NCBI GenBank assembly: GCA_013396525.1
Contig: VWYX01000407.1
Coordinates: 300,158 to 364,157, forward strand
DNA: 64,000 nucleotides
From: Chaetorhynchus papuensis
Lineage: Eukaryota; Chordata; Aves; Passeriformes; Rhipiduridae
Direction: 5' to 3'
The notes under the pieces were generated by a model. It had not been told where the DNA came from. It did no database searches and saw only the letters and a program-made list of their open reading frames with translations. Position numbers and translations under genes: made by a program. The first letter of the stretch is position 1. Each line of letters opens with the position of its first letter. Of the stretch, positions 1-11,712 are shown piece after piece.

Positions 1-2145
1 CTCAACAGACATTAATCTTGGAGCAGCAGCATTACTGCTCACAACTACCTGACAGATGGCCAGCAGCTGAGAGGAGAGGCTGTCTCCTGGTAAAGGGATG
101 GTAGCTGCAGGACTGAGAAGTGCCCTGATGGGATTTATCATGAATAAGGAACAGGTTGGGTGCTGTCAGATCATGACTTTGGGAAGCAATAAAAAGGAGG
201 ATTGCAGGAGAGGGCTGTGAATATCCCGTTTTGTGCCTATTAGATAAAACAGGAGAACTTTCCTTTTTGCTGTGGAACTTAGCTGGTAGCTCAGGGCATT
301 CAGAAGATATTTGAGCCACTAGAAATTGCATTAGAGGAACAAGGAATGGCTAAAAAGCAGAAGCAGTGGCAATTGCCGGTCACTGTGCTGCTTGTGCAGT
401 GATTGGAGAACATGAGGCATTCTGTGGTGTGACAGCATTCGTAGGAGGTGATACAAGAGCAGCGTAAAAGCAGGATACCTGACAGACCTTATAGAAGGTA
501 CAATGGCATTCTGGCTAACTACCCTATCCTCACAGAGCACTGAGGTGGTGTTATCAAAGGGGAAAAGTGACTTTATTCTTGCATACAAAGTGTTTTAATG
601 TGTATGTTCTTACTGCTTATTTGAGAGAGGGAGGCTTGTAAATGAAAGAAATATTTGAGGAGAGTAAAGAAAGCTCTAAATGATGAAGCCACTACCCACC
701 TAAAGTAGCAAGTTGGCTGACTAATGACAGCTGATCAGAAAATTGTGGATGGCAGAGGCCATCCACAAACTGTGAGCTGCAGACTGCAAGAACAATTTAA
801 GCAGAAAAATTATAGGACCAAGTACTGGCTGTGAAAGAGGGGACAGTACTCTTCGTTACCTCCTTTTCTAACACAGTACCTGCATGTTTAGCAATTGCTT
901 TTTCAAAGGACGCTTATAATCATCAGAACCTTGTGCACCATCCACTGATGAAAATAAAACATTGGAGATCTAATCTTCTCTGGCAGTCCCCTGACTGGGA
1001 AGATTCTCCTCCCTATCCATTTCTCATGAACAGTAACTTTGCTTAAAATTCAACACACACATACTAAAGCTTTATTAAAATGTAGCTGTCTGAGCAGAGT
1101 ATCAAAAAGCTGCAAAATATAAGGCTGACAAAAGGAAAAGATCCATATATGAGCCAGTGACAGTAATTGTCAGGTTTAACAAGGATAGAGGGTTATATAT
1201 TATATTCTTCATTTGCGAAGAAAGTAATAATCTGTGCTGGTTTTGTTGATCATGACATTTATGTATTTTTCTAAGTTCTTAAGAGAGTTCTCAGAACCAT
1301 TTTGTTGTTTCCCTGACAATATAAATTAAATGCCTCTGATGTACAGTGTTCTATGATTTTAACAAGGATGATTTGTTTTTGTATAACTTCATTTTCACAT
1401 TACAGATTTTGTCACAAGTGTGATGTATCTATATTTGCATACATGCTTTAGTTTAGGAAAGACAACAATAAGTATCCAAGCTTTTGCTTTCTGATATTCT
1501 TGAATTTGTTTTCTGTACGAGTTACCATCTTCCTGAGGTTTACCCCTACCACAGGAAAGTAGACTAAATGCAGTAACATTCTGAAAAACCTGTTACCTGG
1601 AGCAGAGGCTTGCTTATGATGTCTCAAATATTAAAATAATGAAGCTACCTTGCTAAACAAAGACTGTGGCATTGTATTTCAATGAGGAAAAAAACCAAAC
1701 ACCCCTGTTAATTAGACTAATGTCAAGTGTAAAACTGCTTCAAAGCAAGGAAGTTTTGTTGTTGAAGTTGCAGTTTTTCTTTATTTTAAAGGTAGAAATA
1801 GGTTTTCCTACCCTTGCTGACATTCAGTAGCACCAAGCACCGTGAGCAGGTCCACTGATCTTCCCTGTATTGTTTACCTTGACTGTTCCAGTGCTCTCTT
1901 TGTGTCCCAAGAACATGCACACAAGCTGGTGCCACAGAGCAGTTGATACCACACAGGCTTTCATCCCTGCTTGTTCCCCCGGTAACTTGTAGCAGCAGGC
2001 ACAGGGCCGGCTGTTTTTCCAAGGTTTCAATTTTTAAGTGTCTGCCTTGTGGCGGTAAATTGATGACACAGGCACAGATGTTTTTGTAACCATGAAAGGC
2101 TTGTGATTCTAAAGATTTCTTCTGTTTCTTTTTTCCCTTTCTTAG

Positions 2146-2228
2146 GAACAATTTGCCATCTGAGAAGCAGAAACTTCTGTGAGCAGTTCAATTGCAGCAC
2201 CAGAAAAATGAGGCATATGCAACACCAG
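2146..2228 (+). other. candidate internal exon (plus strand), unknown gene
   Basis: An 83-bp segment is preceded by a long pyrimidine tract that ends in 'cccctttcttag'-like sequence (actual last bases 'ccctttcttag') and is followed by 'CACCAG|gtgggc'. The acceptor is among the strongest in the window. Only one frame is open (2 bases, then 27 codons, ending in phase 0); it reads ...TICHLRSRNFCEQF..., with no domain I recognise. The open frame is cysteine- and arginine-containing and not low complexity. It may equally be a non-coding RNA exon, because the other two frames stop early. It is phase-compatible with the next candidate at 4891. Confidence 0.28.
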
Positions 2229-4890
2229 GTGGGCTGGACAGTTTCTCAGTTAGCTGTTTCATCTGTTGGTCTTCTGCCTGACTTGATATATTTACTGTAT
2301 CTGCTATTCCTTACTCTTTACTCTCTGCATTTTCAGATTTTTACTAACCTTCATTAAATTGTCCTTTTCTAAGACAGGTCAAATTTGTTCATGTGGATTT
2401 TCTCCCTATGCAAATGTTACAAATCTAAATAAATCCATTCTTCATGTATCAGTTATATTTACAAATATCTGATACATGCCTTTCTTTAAGTGCCTTTAAC
2501 ATGGGACAACACAGCCTTGCGCTGAAATGAGTTTAATGAATCTCAGTAATAGCAACTCAACTTCTCTTAAGAAATTGAAACACATCAGTTCACAAATTTT
2601 TCCTCCTACACGTTTTGAACATTTGCTGTCAGAGCACACATCTGTGAGTCAAAAACGGGTTAAAGGCCAACACTTTACACTGTCTGTGAATTTGACAAGT
2701 CCAGTGTTAATTACCACCTTGACATCCTTGGACAACTTTAAAAAAAAAAAGGAATGTGTGGTTGACTGGTAAAATTCAGGAAATGTTGAATATAAAAAAC
2801 CCCAATTCACAGATATTTACATCATGATTTCAATAAAAGAAGATTCAACCAGGAAGTAAATTGTACTAAGGAAGCTGGAGAAGAAATAAGAATTTGTTAA
2901 CATTACTCCAGTTGTTTTGTAATCATAACATGGAATTTCAGGAATAATTCACTTCTGACTAGAAAATAACTTCTTTTCTGACTGGAAAAGAACTTCACTG
3001 GAGAAAAGACATCTCATCCTATTCTTTCTTTAACTCCAGTAGCTTGTCTGCTTTGTACTTAATCCAAAACCAGTCTGAATGTACAGAATCAACTCCCCCT
3101 GAAAGAATTTCAGGCCAGGCTCTAAACTGACTACAGAAAAATAATTATGACATAATATTAGCTCCATTTCAGGAATATATTGCAAATGGCATTTGACGTT
3201 TTGTTTCTTAGATGTACGTTTTTCAAATTTGTGAACCTATTAAATAGAAGTACAAAATTTAGCATATTTTTATACTTAAAACCTGTAAAATATTTCCAAA
3301 TTATATTGATTTCTTTATTCACTTTACACACCTTTCTCAAGCATTGGGCTCCAAATATATGGGTGCTATTTTATACGATTAATTTACCAGTGTATTACCA
3401 GTGTTGTATATTTAAGTCAGTAAATTTTTGTTTCTCTTTATTTCACTGAGTTATACCAGCATTAAATTGATATAATGTAGCAGTGGATATGGCTCAGAGA
3501 TTATGCAGAGTTTATTGTGACTTTATGCTGGATAAAAATAAGGGAATCAAAACATTTATATTCAGAAGAAAGCAGTTTAACTCTGATAAAATGAAACTCA
3601 GCAACTTTACTTTTGTAAGAAAGCATTTGTTCTTTTCAAAAATGCCAAAAAGTAAATTACACTTAATTAATCAAACTTCGAGTGATTTCCAATTAGTTTC
3701 CTACAGTTCTTCTATGACAGCTCTTTCCATTATTACAGTGTGAAAAAAATAAGCAAAAGAGAATGACAGTACGTAATAACCAGGAGAAACTCAAACATTA
3801 TAACTTCATAAAACACCCTCTTCTTCATGCTCTGAATGCTTACTTATAAGTAAAAAAATAAATGCTTGTAAAGTCCAAAATTAAGTTTGTGTACACAGTC
3901 CAAGTAACATCTATTCATAATGTCTCTGGCACCTTCCACAGTGACGGGACTGTCCCAGCAGTTACATAGAGTGTTCCTTCACCTGTCGCTTACAATAGGA
4001 TGAGAAAGATAAAACAATTCTCATTGTAACTAAAATCTTAATTTCAATGTGTTCTAATTTCCCTAAGCAAAAATAACTCCAGGGTGGAATTCTGTTCTTG
4101 TTCATCCTTGTCTTGCTGTTAAAGTAAGTAGAATCAGAAATTGACCCTCAATGTTTTCCTTCCTGTCTATACCAAGACATTTAATCTGAGAAAACAAAAC
4201 CAGACAGGAAATAAATATAAAAATATAACTCACAAGTCAGTACTTCCACAAACGATAGCTAAGCTGAAAAAGATAAAGAGATTTGTAATATCAAGCCCAT
4301 TCTTCCTACTGCATAAACTGAATTTGTAGTTATTCTTTGTAGAATGTCAGCTCTGCCAATGTAGGAGAAACATTTCCAGAGAGAACTATAATTTCTTTCT
4401 CTGTGTCAAATGTTATCGGTGCCTCTTACACAAGCAGATCACTGATGCACTCATTTTCAGTTGAGATTTCTCTGTAGATATTTTAACAAGTGCTTCAGCA
4501 AATGATGAGGAGAAATCAGTTTGTTTTAAATAGTATAGTGTGCTATTATATTTTCATGCACTTACTTCTTGCTTTTCTAAAAGCCAAGCCAAAGGAATTC
4601 TCAGTGGTTCTGACCTGCTTCTCTCTGCTTTTTTTCTTAAAAAAATAAACTGCTTAAAATTATATTATCTTGAACATAGCCTATTTTCAGAGTATTTCTG
4701 ATTCTCAATGCTTAGTCATTGCCTTCTGAACCCTTAGCTGATTTTAACAGTAGTATCCTTTGCAATATTGTTCTGGTTCCTGTGTTGGAACAGTTAATTA
4801 CTATATGGACTTCATATGTGCTTGCAACCATCTCAACTAACAGTAGCATCTGGAAATTCAGCTTTATTTTTTACTTTGTTCCTTTTACAG

Positions 4891-4992
4891 GGAATATTTT
4901 ATATCACACCCCTATATGTTGGCAATTTTCAAATCTCTATGTCATTGACAGCTGCCAAGCCTAGGGAGGAGGCTGCTGAAAACACATGCACT
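4891..4992 (+). other. candidate internal exon (plus strand), unknown gene
   Basis: A 102-bp segment starts after the acceptor 'tttgttccttttacag' and ends at 'TGCACT|gtaaga'. It is open in phase 0 through 34 codons, beginning GIFYITPLYVGNFQ and ending with a charged stretch AKPREEAAEN. The phases at both ends are 0, which fits the upstream candidate at 2146-2228 and the downstream one at 10438-10488. No family is recognised. The splice signals are good but not proof, as AT-rich vertebrate DNA contains many such decoys. Confidence 0.27.
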
Positions 4993-5954
4993 GTAAGACA
5001 TGCACAACTTCTTTACTAAGAACAGCTTCTTGCTGAACAGTGTCTTTTCAGGGAATAGAATGGAAGAGCATGGAAAATTACTTGGGAGAAAATGGACAAG
5101 AGAAGGCATTTGGTGGAAACTCACAGTTACCAGAGAAAATACTTCACAAAAGGTAGAGGGCTGGTAAAATGTCTGGCAAGTTTCTCAGATGGATAATAAC
5201 ACAATAATAGTTATGTGCTGCTTTTCTCTGTATTTTCTATCATCTCTCTACTCAAGGATAAACATCAAAACCATAGCAATTGAAGTGGTCTAAAATTTTC
5301 AGCACTGGAATTTTCCAAAATTTTCATCTCAGCTTAGGATGGGACAACTTAGGTAGCAATCCCCAAAGAACAAAAATGTGGTGCAGTCATACTATGAACA
5401 GGCAGACATAGAGGCAAGAGAAACAGCATATCCCTCTTGAAAGGTAAGGACCCCTTCCATATGGGAAATAGAGCAGTTATGGTGAGAGGCAGGAATTTAA
5501 GTGAGTAGAACCTACAAAAATAATCTGATATCTTCAGTGAAAAAAAAAAGAGTGATTTATAAAATATTAGGCTTTGACCATTGTAAAATATACATTCAAG
5601 GAAAATACCATTCAGTCTTCAAGAAAAAAATTACATAAAGTCATAGTGACTACATTTTAGTATAAAATTTGTTTACACTTCAGTGCAGTGCTTGTTGTAA
5701 GGGTGATGTAGTTCTGTACATTAGTTTTGCCTGCTCGAAAATGGTAAGAAGGGAATATCTGACTAACATAGATTCACACTGGTAATAAGAATTCTGATCA
5801 GTCTTAAGGGAGAACCTGTGTAAAAAACCAGGATTTCTGCAAAATTTCTGTGAGCCACTCCTCACACTTTTGCACTGGAGATGTTAGGTGCAAATTTGGA
5901 TCAGACAGTAGTGAGATCAACCCTTCCAATGGTTTCCAGCTGGGAGGAAAAGTG

Positions 5955-6237
5955 TCTGTCTCTTTTCCCAAGAAAAAATAATGATAGATGAGAGGAAATG
6001 GCCTGAACTGGCTGCAGGGAAGTTTAGTCTGAATATTACGAAAAATTTTAGTACTGAAACAGTCACAGCCCTGGAAGAGGCTGCCCAGAGAAGTGGTTGA
6101 GTCACCATCCCTGGACGTATTTAAAAGATGCGTAGGTATGGCACTTGGGGACATGGTTTAGTGGTATTTTTGCAAGTGTTAGGTTTATGGTTGAACTTGA
6201 TCTTAAAGGTCTTTTCCAACCTAAATGATTTGATAGT
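5955..6237 (+). mobile_element. CR1 LINE 3' end, truncated
   Basis: The segment follows the avian CR1 3' region in order: 'cttttccca' box, 'agaggaaatggcct', 'gaggctgcccagagaagtgg', 'tgagtcaccatccctgga', then 'cttaaaggtcttttccaacctaaatgattt'-type tail (read in two parts: 'ggtcttttccaacct' and 'aaatgatttgatag'). The 5' part of the element is missing, as is usual for CR1 because of incomplete reverse transcription. It carries no intact coding region. Confidence 0.9.
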
Positions 6238-7242
6238 TCTGCTCTGATGCTGCTGCTGGTGCACTCATGTGAGTGAGTTGGAAACTCCTTAGGCAGAAGA
6301 GACAACAGAGTGATCTGAAGTTTCATCTTATGGCTTTAAATCTGACACTGAGGCATTCCTTCACCCAACTTGCAAAATCACAGAAACAGCTTGGAGATGA
6401 AGTCAAGAAGTAGTAAGGGTTTATATTTAAATTTTAGTAAAAAATGAGGACAACTCATTCAATACAGGACATAAAAGTTTCATCTCCGGGAGACTGTGAG
6501 TAACACTGGACTTCCTTCAGACCCAGCAGTTCCTGGCAGTATTCCCTATGAAAATCTTTATTTTGAGTTAACCTAATGGTGCTATCCTTCTGTGTCATAC
6601 TTTGCAATAAGTTTGCCAAGGATGTTTAAACTGCATCTCAGAGCTCACATTTAACTACTGTAAGGAGTCACAGACCTTCACAATTAATAGAAAATCTCTC
6701 CTTTCCCCAGGAGATCAGGGATTTGAAGTTGTCACAGTGGAGCTTTTGGGGCCTCCTAGAGTCCCAAAAGGTGGTACCTACCTGCAGTCATCTTAAACAG
6801 GATTACAAGTTGATATTACCATGAGGCCTGTTTAGTCTGATATTCTTCCTCCCCTCTCCCTAACACTGGCTCCAGGAAGTGGGGAAACCCCTTTCATAAA
6901 GTATCTTTATTAAGTGAAGCTGTTAAAAAGGTATTTTTGATCAATGGGCTCACCTCTATTAATGAAAATCTAAATTGTTTTAAAAACATAATCCTGAGAA
7001 CTCTTTTTATATATTGTAATGTATTACATTACATTGTAATTTACAGTTACAATTTATATATTGTATATGTATTTTCAGAAAATACATTGTAAAGTGAGGA
7101 TTTAACCCTATATTGTGAAAAGAAAACAATTGACCTTTATGCAAGTGTCTGTTGGAGAGCAAACCCCTTTGGGAAAACATGATTTTGTGGCCTTCCTAGC
7201 TGCTGCTGGTCAAAGATGTGCCCACCTGAAAGACGGTTTTAG
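6238..7242. other. no gene recognised; short AT palindromic stretch
   Basis: There is nothing gene-like here. Around 7015-7090 the sequence becomes very rich in T and A, with interleaved 'tgtaat' and 'attaca' blocks that could fold back on themselves. This is low-complexity DNA between two CR1 tails. Confidence 0.5.
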
Positions 7243-7539
7243 CCAGGGGGCTGGCCTCTTCTCCCAGGCAACTAGTGAGAGGACAAGAGGAAGTGGCCTC
7301 AAGTTGTGCCAGGGTAGGTTTAGATTTAATATTTGGAAAAATTTCTTCAGCAAAAGGGTTATTGGAAGCACTGGAACAGGTTACTCAGGGAAATTATTGA
7401 CTCACCATCCCTGGAGGTGTTTAAGGGAAGACTGGATGTAGCACTTAGTGACATGGTCTAATTGACATGGTGGTGTTCAGGCACAGGTTGAGCTCAATGA
7501 TCCCAGAGGTCTTTTCCAACCTAACTGGTTCTGTGATGC
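7243..7539 (+). mobile_element. CR1 LINE 3' end, truncated
   Basis: A second CR1 tail in the same orientation: 'ctcttctcccaggcaacta', 'gaggacaagaggaagtggcc', 'tcaagttgtgccaggg', 'ggaacaggttactcaggg', 'ccatccctggaggtgttta', and the tail 'gaggtcttttccaacctaa' followed by 'ctggttctgtgat'. It begins slightly further 5' than the copy at 5955. It differs from that copy at many positions, so the two are independent insertions rather than a local duplication. Confidence 0.92.
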
Positions 7540-10437
7540 AGAGAAACTGGTCAAATATAATTCCTCAGAAAAATTTAAAAAGCAGAAAATACTACTAAAC
7601 TTCTGATTTCTCTGGAATTTCTAGAAGCCATCATAGAAACAGTAGTGAGCATGAAAGGGACACTGTGAACACCATCAGTCTGAGGAGTTCCTGTAGCTGG
7701 TGCTCCAAAGCCAGTAGTCATGGATGGTTTTCAGGGCTGAACACACAAGATTTAGCCAAGTTTACATTTTCACATTTTGAATTCCTTTGAGTGGCACAAC
7801 AGAGTTGAAAATGTAAAGCAGATCTGAACACTCAAGATTCAGAATGGATTAGACGTAATTATCAAAGTGATTCTGAATCCCTACAAGCTGGCCAAACTTG
7901 GAATCCTAGGAACATGACGACCTAGACATCACCTTCAGTGTGTGTTTAGTAGGGATGGTTTCTTCATTCAGCTAAAGAACCTGTTGAGTTCTCCATCTGA
8001 CTTAGGAGGCAGACCCTGTGCCACCACCTATTTCCATTCCAGTTTAATCAAGTCAAGCAAAACAAATAAAATCGGGATATTTGGCAATAATTTTTCAACA
8101 GGAAAACTGCTAGGAGACCTAAAATACTGGAAAATCTCCTTTAAATTCATAGCATTAAGGATGGAAAGAATATCTAAAATAATTTCAATCAGATCTAGAA
8201 CTACCTTGTAGAGGATTTAGGACTCAAATACTAGGTCACTGTATGGTGAGAAACAAAGCATCCAAAGGGTCTTTTCACATGTCTGGAGTCTAAAATGTGC
8301 CTCTCCAAAAATGAAAACTCTGGGCAGGAATGAAACTACTGGATATTTTTGACATACCAACCAAACTGTAGATGATGAAAAGGAGAAAGAAGAGGAAAAA
8401 AAAAAAAGAAAGATAATAGATTTGGAACAATATGCTAGTCTGTGCTTAGCAGATAATAATGTCAGAAACACTTTTAAAAGAAATCTTTAAAAAGTGAAGT
8501 TTTTTTTTATGTGCCTCTTTTAGAAAGCACCTAATTCTTTCAATTAATTGGTTTGAATGACAGTTGTAAACTAATGAGCTACAGATGTCCAACTCTATAA
8601 GCTGCAGTCAGGAAAACATGGTTTATTTATCAGTTCTTTACAAGGGGAAAGAAAACCCAAAAACTTTTTATCTCTTCTTTTTATTTGTGTTTAGTTCCTT
8701 CTAACTTTGCAAAAATCTTTAGCTCCATCTTCAGAGCAGTGATGTGTCTGCACCTTCAAAGCAGAGGCGCTGGAATCTGTTAAACATATCACAGTGCTCT
8801 GGAAGGTAACACTGCACAAATGATTTGAAATAAGGCTAAAAACAAGAGAGAATTTAAACCAAGTGCGAAGCAGAAAACCTCAAACTGCAATGCCTCCCCC
8901 GGATTGGTCCTGATTATGGAAGTCACTTGTCCTAAGTTGGTTTGAGGAATTCTTGTATGGCTTAACCATATGTTTGAGTAAATACTTGCCTGAACAAGGG
9001 TATGTTTTACTAAGATGCACCTAAAAGATCACTGAAAAACTCTTGGCTGGTTTAGGGGGAAAGAGTAGGGAATGCAGTAAATAGATGCAGAAAGCTGATG
9101 TATTTAACCCAGAAAATTTGTGAGCACTGTGCTGAGGGACTTAAACCTGCTGCTGGAAGTTGACACTCAGCTGTTGCTAAAAGAGGCTGAATATTTAAGA
9201 GCCTACCATATTGGAAAATAGGAAAGCCATCATTTGGCAGAGTTAATGGGCCTGTTGTCAGCTGCATGACAGCTGGATTTTAGAGGAGTAAGGCTAAGGA
9301 AGTCAGATGACTACAGAATAAACTAATTCTCAACTGAGATTATGGTTGCTTTAAATGTCAGTACTTTAAAGGCATTTCATCACTTGGAAGTGCCAGGTAT
9401 GCTTTTAGCAATGGGTTTTTTTCCCCCCCCATCTCACCAGTACAGCTTCTGTCTGAGATCAGGTAGGGCTATTGACCTGTGCTGCTGAGAACTTTGCATC
9501 TCCCTGAACTGCCAGTAAATGTGAGCAAGCTTATTTGCTTTATTACTGTTTCAGTTACTCAGCTTGCAGTGTTTTCTGCACACCCTTCATGCAAATAACT
9601 GTTGCAGCTCAGATTGGGATCCGGTTTTACTGTAACCACATGGGTGTTGAAGAACAGATTTAAATCCTTACAGATTTGATGTAAATACACACTCAGTTGA
9701 AAATGCTTCAAGTCCAACTTTACTAAAACAGACTTCCTCGTCTGAAATCCAGCAAAGTATTACATATTGTAATTAAAAAGACACTGATATTAAGAACATT
9801 AATGTTTTCATTGGTTTTTTTAATAAAGACCAATTAAAGCAAATTTAAGTTTTTACAATAGCTAGGAGAATAGTACTTAAGACAATTCAAATTAATCTGG
9901 ACACTTTATGTCCAAGACAAGGGTCCCAAAGCAACCCTTACTAATTGCCAATTGTCCTCATATCTGCAGAATGTAATCCTTTCAGACTTAGGAAGATTCA
10001 TGTTGCCCTGGAATTCACTTGTTATCTCTATATCTCTCCCCCAAAGTCAGGCTGCAAAAAGAATAGCTTTAGCACTTATGGAACTTGCTCTTGCTCCCAT
10101 TGATTCAGGGTTGTGCAAAGAATAGTTGGACTGGTTCAGCCAGACATTAAAAGCTGCTCAAACCATAACAAGTTTCTGAGTTACCTAATAAAATCTGCTC
10201 CTGAGGTGCCTGTTTCTACTGATCTTTTTCTTCATGGGTCACAAACAGCATGTTCAGCTCAGCTGGTACTTTCTTCTGTACCTGTCAAATGCAAGTCTGC
10301 CTATCAATGGAAGGACAGATAAGGTGACTCAATCTCTCTAATACCAAATAAATAGTTAAAACAGAAAGTGGAGAAGGAATGTGTATGATGTGTCAAAACA
10401 GCAGCAGCTCTGGTCCCTCAAATTTATCTCTCTATAG

Positions 10438-10488
10438 ATGCTGGCTTGTGCCAAATACTGTAGGGACTACATTAACCCATTCCTAAAA
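10438..10488 (+). other. candidate small internal exon (plus strand), unknown gene
   Basis: A 51-bp segment lies between the acceptor 'atttatctctctatag' and the donor 'CTAAAA|gtaagc'. It is open in phase 0 for 17 codons, reading MLACAKYCRDYINPFLK. Both ends are in phase 0, compatible with the candidate at 4891-4992. The small size makes this weak on its own. Confidence 0.2.
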
Positions 10489-11640
10489 GTAAGCAGTACC
10501 CCACCAATGAAAAAAGGCAGCAAACACACGTGTGGGTGTTCTCCTCTGGTCAGCAAAAAGATGTTTCCTGAATACATTCCAAGTAATCTCCTCTGCCAGT
10601 TATTCAGGGGACTGAAGGGTCTTAAGCAGAGGATTGAAGGTCACTTTTTACAGCCTTAAGGGACAAAGCTAAAATAGGAAATACAGCTGCTCTCACAGTC
10701 CTACACTAACATGAAGAAAAAGCACAATCTTCTAGGAAAACACAAATTCATATGACAGAAGACATGGCAATACCAGGAAGTTGTAAGATAGCCTTCAGAC
10801 AATTCCCTGCCCTGAAACTGAAGTCAAACCATAGATTGTCCTGGCCAGCAGGGAGGGCATTTCCCAGGATCTACCCATTCTCATCTCCTGCTAAGACCCT
10901 CCACATGGTACTCTAAGTCAAGGTGTGTGTATAGTAATATTGGCCCTTCAAACATGCCTAGAAACCTGAAATTAAACAACTCTTCCCATATGTAAAATGA
11001 AGTAAAGGAAATAAGAGTGATTGAAAGAGGGGTCAGCTAGCCAAATTGTTTACATTCTGTGTACATAAGTGTGATACTCTTACTTTTACCTAGACTTTGT
11101 AGCTGGATTTATTTCTTAGTCTGTGTAATGATTTTTCTTAGTAATTGTCAGTCATTGTTTCTACTTTATTTCTGGGGTTTTTTTAAGAATAGTCTTTCTA
11201 AAAGAAATTTGGTGTTCTCTAGTTCTTAATCTGGTTTAAATTATTCTGAACTGCCAATCTGACTGTGTTAGCATATTGATGTAAAGAAAATGGGACACAC
11301 AAGTTAGAACTTTCAGCTTGATGGCTGGTGGGCATTAATGGATAAATTTATGGATGTATTAATTCTACTGGGATCTAGTTCATGCCCAGTGCATTACAAA
11401 TGTCTGCTTATACTCTTCCAAGAGCTATTAGAATTTCATGTCAGAAATACCATCTGGATGGCTGAAATAAGACAGTTATTTTATGTTGCTGTATACAATA
11501 GTTTTAACATTCTATTGACTAGTGGATTTTCGTTGGGAGAAACATTCTATAAGTATTCTAGAGACACAAGGATGTAAATATGGGGGTTCAAATTGCTAAA
11601 AAAAAAATGCTTGTCTGGGACAAACACTGCTAAATACAGC

Positions 11641-11712
11641 ATGCCGGGTATTGGACTCAATGACCATTCCAACTCAGGATACTCTTTGATTCTATGATTC
11701 TGTGGTTCTATG
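11641..11712 (+). mobile_element. CR1 LINE 3' tail scrap
   Basis: About 70 bp match only the extreme CR1 3' end: 'attggactcaatgacc', a diverged 'ttccaact' box, then 'ttgattctatgattctgtgg' and 'ttctatga'. The terminal tandem octamers are the diagnostic part. The copy is heavily truncated. Confidence 0.75.

Larger units (their letters stand above)
1..5954. other. AT-rich single-copy-like DNA, no recognised gene
   Basis: I recognise no repeat family or known protein here. The only structured items are two plus-strand splice-bounded segments listed separately (2146-2228 and 4891-4992). Open frames of 60-120 codons occur on both strands but have no supporting motif and are expected by chance at this length. 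Confidence 0.5.
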
